Shown one piece after another: positions 57,797-64,000 of a stretch of DNA of 64,000 bases (positions are counted from its first letter, which is position 1; every line of letters begins with the position of its first letter). This DNA comes from Curtobacterium sp. PhB115. Lineage in GTDB: Bacteria; Actinomycetota; Actinomycetes; Actinomycetales; Microbacteriaceae. A model generated the notes under the pieces. It saw only the letters and a program-made list of their open reading frames with translations. It did no database searches and had not been told where the DNA came from. A program made the position numbers and the translations under genes. Location of the stretch: NCBI RefSeq assembly GCF_003752025.1, contig NZ_RJKR01000008.1:234123-298122 (forward strand), read 5' to 3'.

Positions 57797-59287
57797 ATGT
57801 CCGTGATCACGCACGCCCCCTCCGCCCCGAGCGTCCTCTCGGCACTCCGCTCACCCCGGGTGCTCACGCGTGAGGTCCTTGCCGGCATCGTCACCGCGCT
57901 CGCGCTCATCCCGGAGGCGATCTCGTTCTCCGTGGTGGCGGGGGTGGACCCCGCGGTCGGCCTCTTCTCGAGCGTGATCATCGCGATCGTGATCTCGATC
58001 GTGGGCGGGCGGCCCGCCATGATCTCGGCAGCGGCCGGCTCGGTGGCACTCGTCATCGCCCCGCTCGTCCGCGAGCACGGCATCGAGTACCTCGTACCCG
58101 CGATCGTCCTCGGCGGTGTGTTCCAGCTCGTCCTCGGGTTCCTCGGGGTCGCACGCCTGATGCGGTTCATCCCGCGCAGCGTCAACGTGGCGTTCGTCAA
58201 CGCCCTGGCGATCCTCATCTTCACCGCGCAGCTCCCCAACCTGCTCGGCCACGACGTGCCGCTGATCGTCTGGCCGCTCACCGCCCTGGGCGTCGCGATC
58301 ATCATCGGGTTCCCGTTCCTGACGAAGGCCGTGCCGGCACCGCTCATCGCCGTCGTCGTGATCACCGCCATCACGGTGCTGTTCAGCATCGCGGTCCCGA
58401 CGGTGGGGGACGAGGGCGCGCTGCCGACGGCGCTCCCGGGGTTCAACGGCATCGCGACGCCGTTCACCCTCGAGACGCTGCGGATCATCGCGCCGTACGC
58501 GTTCGGCGTCGCGATCGTGGGACTCATCGAGACCCTGCTCACCGCGCAGCTCGTCGACTCGATCACCGAGACCGGCTCGAGCAAGTGGCGGGAGTCGTGG
58601 GGTCAGGGTGTCGCGAACATCGCGTCCGCGTTCTTCGGCGGCACCGGTGGCTGCGCGATGATCGGGCAGACGGTGATCAACGCGAAGACCGCCGGTGCCC
58701 GGACCCGTGTCTCGACCTTCGTGGCCGGTGCCTCGGTCCTCGTGCTCACGATCGTGCTGCACGACGTCGTCGCCCGGATCCCGATGGCCGCGCTGACCGC
58801 CGTGATGCTCATGGTCTGCGTGGCGACGTTCGACTGGCACAGCATCCGCCCGCGGACGCTCCGCCGGATGCCGCTCGGTGAGACCGCGGTGATGGTGATC
58901 ACGGTGGTCGTGGTCGTCGCGACGAACAACCTCGCCACCGGCGTGATGGTCGGCGTCGTGGTGGCGGCGCTGGTGTTCGCGCGCCGGGTGGCCCACGTCG
59001 TGACGGTCGTCCGCGAACCCGTCGACGACCGGACCGTTCGGTACCGGGTGCGCGGTGCCCTGTTCTTCGCGTCGTCCAACGACCTCGTCACCCGGTTCTC
59101 CTACGCCGAGGACCCGGAGCACGTGGTCATCGACATGTCGGACGCGCACGTGTTCGACGCGAGCACCGTCGCCGCCCTCGACGGCGTCGAGCAGCGGTTC
59201 GCGAAGCACGGCTCCACCGTCGAGGTCGTGCACCTCGACACCGCCTCGGGGGCCCTGCACGAACGGCTCTCGGGCGAGCTCGGCTGA
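57797..59287 (+). CDS. SulP-family anion transporter with STAS domain
   Basis: A 496-residue SLC26/SulP-type transporter. LTREVLAGIVTALALIPEAI opens the transmembrane part (about 11-14 helices, with GGTGGCAMIGQTVINAK); a C-terminal STAS domain follows (about residues 415-496, VVIDMSDAHVFDASTVAALD). Substrates of the family include sulfate, bicarbonate and dicarboxylates; not determinable here. Leaderless from TAGAGT. Controlled, probably, by the divergent MerR. Confidence 0.9.
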   Translation: MSVITHAPSAPSVLSALRSPRVLTREVLAGIVTALALIPEAISFSVVAGVDPAVGLFSSVIIAIVISIVGGRPAMISAAAGSVALVIAPLVREHGIEYLVPAIVLGGVFQLVLGFLGVARLMRFIPRSVNVAFVNALAILIFTAQLPNLLGHDVPLIVWPLTALGVAIIIGFPFLTKAVPAPLIAVVVITAITVLFSIAVPTVGDEGALPTALPGFNGIATPFTLETLRIIAPYAFGVAIVGLIETLLTAQLVDSITETGSSKWRESWGQGVANIASAFFGGTGGCAMIGQTVINAKTAGARTRVSTFVAGASVLVLTIVLHDVVARIPMAALTAVMLMVCVATFDWHSIRPRTLRRMPLGETAVMVITVVVVVATNNLATGVMVGVVVAALVFARRVAHVVTVVREPVDDRTVRYRVRGALFFASSNDLVTRFSYAEDPEHVVIDMSDAHVFDASTVAALDGVEQRFAKHGSTVEVVHLDTASGALHERLSGELG

Positions 59288-59355
59288 GCGCTTCCGCATC
59301 CGGGGAATCCGCTGAGGGGCGGGTGGGAACCGGTGAGCGACCTAGACTGGAGCCC

Positions 59356-60012
59356 ATGCCCGCCACCCGAATCCACCTCGTCCGGCACGGCGAGGTGCAC
59401 AACCCGGACCGCGTCCTCTACGGCCGGCTCCCGGGCTTCGGACTGAGCGACCTCGGCAAGCAGATGGCCCTGGCCTCCGCGACTGCCTGGAAGGACGCTG
59501 GTGTCGACGTGCGCCGGATCGTCGCCTCCCCGCTGCAGCGCACGCAGGAGTCGGCGGCGCCGTGGGCCGAGGCCTACGGTCTCGACGTGACCCTGGACGA
59601 GCGGCTCATCGAGCCGACGAACCGGTACGAGGGGCAGCCCCCCGGCTTCACGAAGCGTTCACTCCGCCGTCCGGCCGAGTGGCCGTGGATCGCGAACCCG
59701 TTCCGGCCGAGCTGGGGCGAGGCGTACGAGTCGATCGCGAACCGCATGGTCGCTGCGATGGCCACCGCCTGGGAGAGCGTCGACGAGGGCGACGTCGTCC
59801 TGGTCAGCCACCAGCTGCCGATCTGGATGGTCCACCGCCGCCTGGCGGGGGAGTCGCTCTGGCACGACCCCCGGAAGCGCCGTTGCGACCTGTCGAGCAT
59901 CACCACCGTCGAGCGGGTGCCCGCCACGCCGACCGGTCGGTTCACCGAGGTCGGGTACACGGATCCCGCGCAGGACCTGCGCGCGACCGCCATCGACGAA
60001 GGAGCAGTGTGA
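59356..60012 (+). CDS. Histidine phosphatase family protein
   Basis: A 218-residue phosphoglycerate mutase-like phosphatase. IHLVRHGEVHNPDRVLYGR contains the catalytic RHG; SPLQRTQESA and VLVSHQLPIWM supply the second arginine and histidine. TAGACT (59343-59348) ends 7 bases before ATG: leaderless. Its stop overlaps the ResA start (GTGTGA), tying it to the cytochrome c maturation operon as in many actinobacteria; the substrate is unknown. Confidence 0.9.
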   Translation: MPATRIHLVRHGEVHNPDRVLYGRLPGFGLSDLGKQMALASATAWKDAGVDVRRIVASPLQRTQESAAPWAEAYGLDVTLDERLIEPTNRYEGQPPGFTKRSLRRPAEWPWIANPFRPSWGEAYESIANRMVAAMATAWESVDEGDVVLVSHQLPIWMVHRRLAGESLWHDPRKRRCDLSSITTVERVPATPTGRFTEVGYTDPAQDLRATAIDEGAV

Positions 60013-60626
60013 GCGTCACCAGCAAGCGGTTCGCGGTCCTCGCAGCGACGGCCGTGGTTGCGGCCCTCGCCCTGACCGGGTGCTCGTCGGGCAACGACTC
60101 GCTCTCGAAGCAGTACGGCAACGGCACCACCCAGAACTACATCTCGGGTGACGGTGCCGTGACCGAGGTCGCCGCAGACAAGCGCTCCGACGCCGTCAGC
60201 TTCGAGACGAAGGACTCCGACGGCAAGGCCGTCTCGTCGAAGGCGCTCAAGGGCAAGGTCGTCGTCCTGAACTTCTGGTACGCCGGCTGCCCGCCGTGCC
60301 GTGCCGAGGCCAAGTACCTCAACACGGTGCACGAGAAGACCGCCGACCAGGACGTCGTCTTCATCGGCGTCAACGTCCGCGACGAGGCCGGCACCGCCGC
60401 AGCGTTCGAGCGGACCTTCGGTGTGGAGTACCCGACCGTGCTCGACGCCGGTTCCGGCGACATGCAGCTCGCGCTGTCCGGGCAGATCGCCCCGAACGCC
60501 GTCCCCGCGACGATCGTCCTCGACACGAAGGGCCGCGTGGCCGCTCGGGTCCTCGGCGCCGTCGACGGCACGAGCATCCTGACGACCCTGATCACGGACG
60601 AGCTCGACGCCGGCAAGGCCTCCTGA
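60009..60626 (+). CDS. resA: TlpA/ResA-like thiol-disulfide oxidoreductase lipoprotein
   Basis: A 205-residue secreted thioredoxin-fold protein. Lipobox LTGC with Cys25 marks lipidation; FWYAGCPPCRAEA contains the active Cys94-x-x-Cys97, and the cis-proline region reads NAVPATIVLD. It reduces apocytochrome c cysteines before haem attachment. GTG 60009 overlaps the phosphatase stop. Confidence 0.9.
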   Translation: MSVTSKRFAVLAATAVVAALALTGCSSGNDSLSKQYGNGTTQNYISGDGAVTEVAADKRSDAVSFETKDSDGKAVSSKALKGKVVVLNFWYAGCPPCRAEAKYLNTVHEKTADQDVVFIGVNVRDEAGTAAAFERTFGVEYPTVLDAGSGDMQLALSGQIAPNAVPATIVLDTKGRVAARVLGAVDGTSILTTLITDELDAGKAS

Positions 60627-60629
60627 CCC

Positions 60630-61353
60630 GTGGCCACCAACCCCTTCGCCGACGCGATCCTGAGCGGCCAGATGGCCGTGGCGCTGCCCGTGGCCGCGCT
60701 CGCCGGGCTCGTGTCGTTCCTGTCGCCGTGCGTGCTCCCGCTCGTCCCGGGCTACCTCGGGTACGTCGGCGGGATCGCCGAGGGCGGGCAGCGCCGGGGT
60801 CGCGTCGTGCTCGGGGTGCTGCTCTTCATCCTCGGCTTCACGGCCGTGTTCGTGGCGTACACGACCGTGTTCGGTGCGCTCGGCTTCTGGCTCGTGCGCT
60901 GGCGGGACCTCATCACGCAGGTCCTCGGCGTCGTCGTCATCGCGATGGGCCTGGTCTTCGTCGGCCGGTTCACCTTCATGCAGCGCACCATCAAGCCGAG
61001 CTGGACCCCGGCGACCGGACTCGTCGGGGCGCCGCTGCTCGGGATCGTGTTCGGCCTCGGCTGGACCCCGTGCCTCGGCCCGACCCTCGCGGCGATCAAC
61101 CTGCTCAGCGTGCAGTCGGGCAGCGCCTGGCAGGGCATGTGGCTCGGAGTCGCGTACTGCCTCGGCCTCGGCATCCCGTTCGTGCTCGTCGCCGTCGGTG
61201 CCGGCTGGGCCACCGGGGCGATCCGCGCCGTGAAGCGCCACATGCGCACCGTCAACATCATCGGAGGAGCGATCCTGATCGTCATCGGTCTGCTCATGGT
61301 CACCGGAATCTGGTCGACCGTCATGTCGAGCGTGGGGGCGGTGATCCAGAGCT

Positions 61354-61370
<17 letters not shown>
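60630..61370 (+). CDS. ccdA: CcdA/DsbD-like membrane thiol transporter
   Basis: A 246-residue six-helix protein carrying electrons from cytoplasmic thioredoxin to ResA. SFLSPCVLPLVPGYLGYVGG and FGLGWTPCLGPTLAAINLL hold the two conserved intramembrane cysteines. GTG 60630 lies 3 bases after resA. Its last 17 bases overlap the proposed resB start. Confidence 0.94.
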
Positions 61371-63053
<1,683 letters not shown>

Positions 63054-63057
<4 letters not shown>

Positions 63058-64000
63058 ACGACATGACCACGAACCTCGCGACCTACTCGGTCGTGCTCAC
63101 CTACTCCGCGATGGCGGTGTACGTGGTCGCGTTCATCTCGTTCGCGCTGGACATGGCGAAACGCTCCGGTGACGTGACCGCGGCCGCGAAGCACGCGGGC
63201 GGCGACGTCGACGGAGCCGACGCAGCGGCGACCGCCTCGGCGGGCGCGGCCCGCTCGGCGAAGACCGTGGCCACCGTGCAGGGCGGCACCGTCGTCCTCG
63301 AGCAGGTCGCAGCGCCCCCCGCCGGCCGATCGGGCTCCGGTTCCGGCAGCACCAAGTTCGAGCGCGTCGGCATGGCGATGACGATCCTCGCGCTCGTGCT
63401 GCACGTCGGCTCGGTGGTCCTCCGCGGCATCGCGGCCGACCGGGTGCCGTGGGGCAACATGTTCGAGTTCTCGCTGACCGGCACGGCGCTGATCACGCTG
63501 ATCTTCCTGCTCGTGCAGTTCTGGCAGAACCTGAAGTTCCTCGGCGTCTTCATCACCGGCCTGACGATCATCCTGCTCGGCATCGCGACGGTGAACTACT
63601 GGGTCCCCGTCGTCCCGCTGCAGCCCGCGCTCCAGTCGTACTGGCTCGTCATCCACGTGTTCGTGGCGATCGCCGGCACCGGGTTCTTCGCCCTCGGCGC
63701 CGGGCTCGCGGTGGCGCAGCTCGTGCAGACCTACCGCCAGGGCCGGACCGCCTCCGGCAAGCTCCGCTTCATGGCGACGCTGCCGGACGCCGACCGTCTC
63801 GAGGTCCTGACCTACCGCGTGCTCCTCGTCGGCTTCGTGCTCTGGACGTTCACGCTCATCGCCGGTGCGGTCTGGGCCGAGCGGGCCTGGGGTCGTTACT
63901 GGGGGTGGGACACCAAGGAGGTCTGGACCTTCATCATCTGGGTCGTCTACGCCGGGTACATCCACGCCCGTGCGACCCGCGGCTGGCGCGGTGCGCGGTC
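63054..64000 (+). CDS. ccsB: Cytochrome c biogenesis protein CcsB/ResC (C-terminus beyond window)
   Basis: Partial haem-handling membrane protein; about 315 codons are visible before the window ends. GTG 63054 overlaps the resB stop (GTGA); ATG 63063 is an alternative. An Ala-rich loop (about residues 45-100) separates helix 1 from the core. Near the end the haem-binding WWD signature WGRYWGWDTKEVWTFIIW is present, and histidines in VLHVGSVVLRG and WLVIHVFVAI are candidate haem ligands. With ResB it attaches haem to apocytochrome c. Confidence 0.93.

Overview
The window is GC-rich, densely coded chromosomal DNA from a Gram-positive actinobacterium. Several traits point to Microbacteriaceae, probably Curtobacterium or a close relative. 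These are the strong third-position G/C bias, many genes whose TANNNT -10 box lies only 6-8 bases before the start codon (leaderless transcripts), an NdnR-type NAD operon, an MSMEG_6728-family protein, a DUF5997 protein, a chaplin-like surface protein with an LAYTG sorting signal, and a 32-residue bS22-type ribosomal protein. The genus is an inference. I saw no rRNA, tRNA, CRISPR array, insertion sequence or prophage.

Layout. 0-5 kb: a cut MetQ-type methionine-binding protein, a 2H phosphoesterase, an alditol oxidase, an MFS exporter and acylphosphatase. 5-10.8 kb: the NAD de novo operon nrtR/ndnR-nadA-nadB-nadC-nadS behind a 39-base symmetric operator. 10.8-20.7 kb: housekeeping and small unknown genes, including an FMN reductase, a Gfo/Idh dehydrogenase, AroQ, a sodium:solute symporter with a small partner, Tag glycosylase, a DJ-1 protein, and an HTH-less LysR-type protein divergent from DUF5997. 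20.8-24 kb: an MFS pump with a divergent TetR repressor, an Lrp regulator and an ElaA acetyltransferase. 24-27.5 kb: two secreted surface proteins, the second carrying eight cysteine-free chaplin-like repeats and a sortase signal. 28.6-30.7 kb: an FMN riboswitch and ribE-ribB-ribH. 30.8-38.2 kb: a 56-residue membrane protein, a TetR regulator, and a sugar ABC importer without its own ATPase that is divergent from a Gfo/Idh-aldo/keto reductase fusion and a LacI regulator. 38.2-43.2 kb: an MFS pump, a flavin reductase behind a SoxR-like promoter, superoxide dismutase, a TetR regulator and a PfkB kinase. 43.2-46.5 kb: an overlapping marR-photolyase-serine hydrolase operon. 46.6-54 kb: a lone winged-helix regulator, upp, tadA, a cation diffusion facilitator, proC, a KtrAB-like potassium system and an ArsR regulator. 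54-57.7 kb: a small HTH protein, bS22, a glutaredoxin-like protein, a Dabb protein, an archaeal-type AspRS and two small unknown genes. 57.3-59.3 kb: MerR and a SulP transporter sharing one symmetric promoter. 59.3-64 kb: a histidine phosphatase and a system II cytochrome c maturation operon (ResA, CcdA, ResB, CcsB/ResC), cut by the window end.

The most unusual signals are: (1) a dispersed element made of a large palindrome with the outer arm TTCGTGAGCAGAAATGGTCG followed by two back-to-back 24-26 base direct repeats (near 40.0 and 55.2 kb); (2) the chaplin-like LAYTG protein and its secreted neighbour; (3) the Gfo/Idh-AKR fusion; (4) two divergent gene pairs whose -10 boxes are placed symmetrically around a palindrome so that both transcripts are leaderless; (5) a leaderless cysteine-containing 39-residue ORF ahead of a lone winged-helix regulator; and (6) a family of near-perfect 40-50 base terminator palindromes, one half of which lies inside the resB coding sequence.
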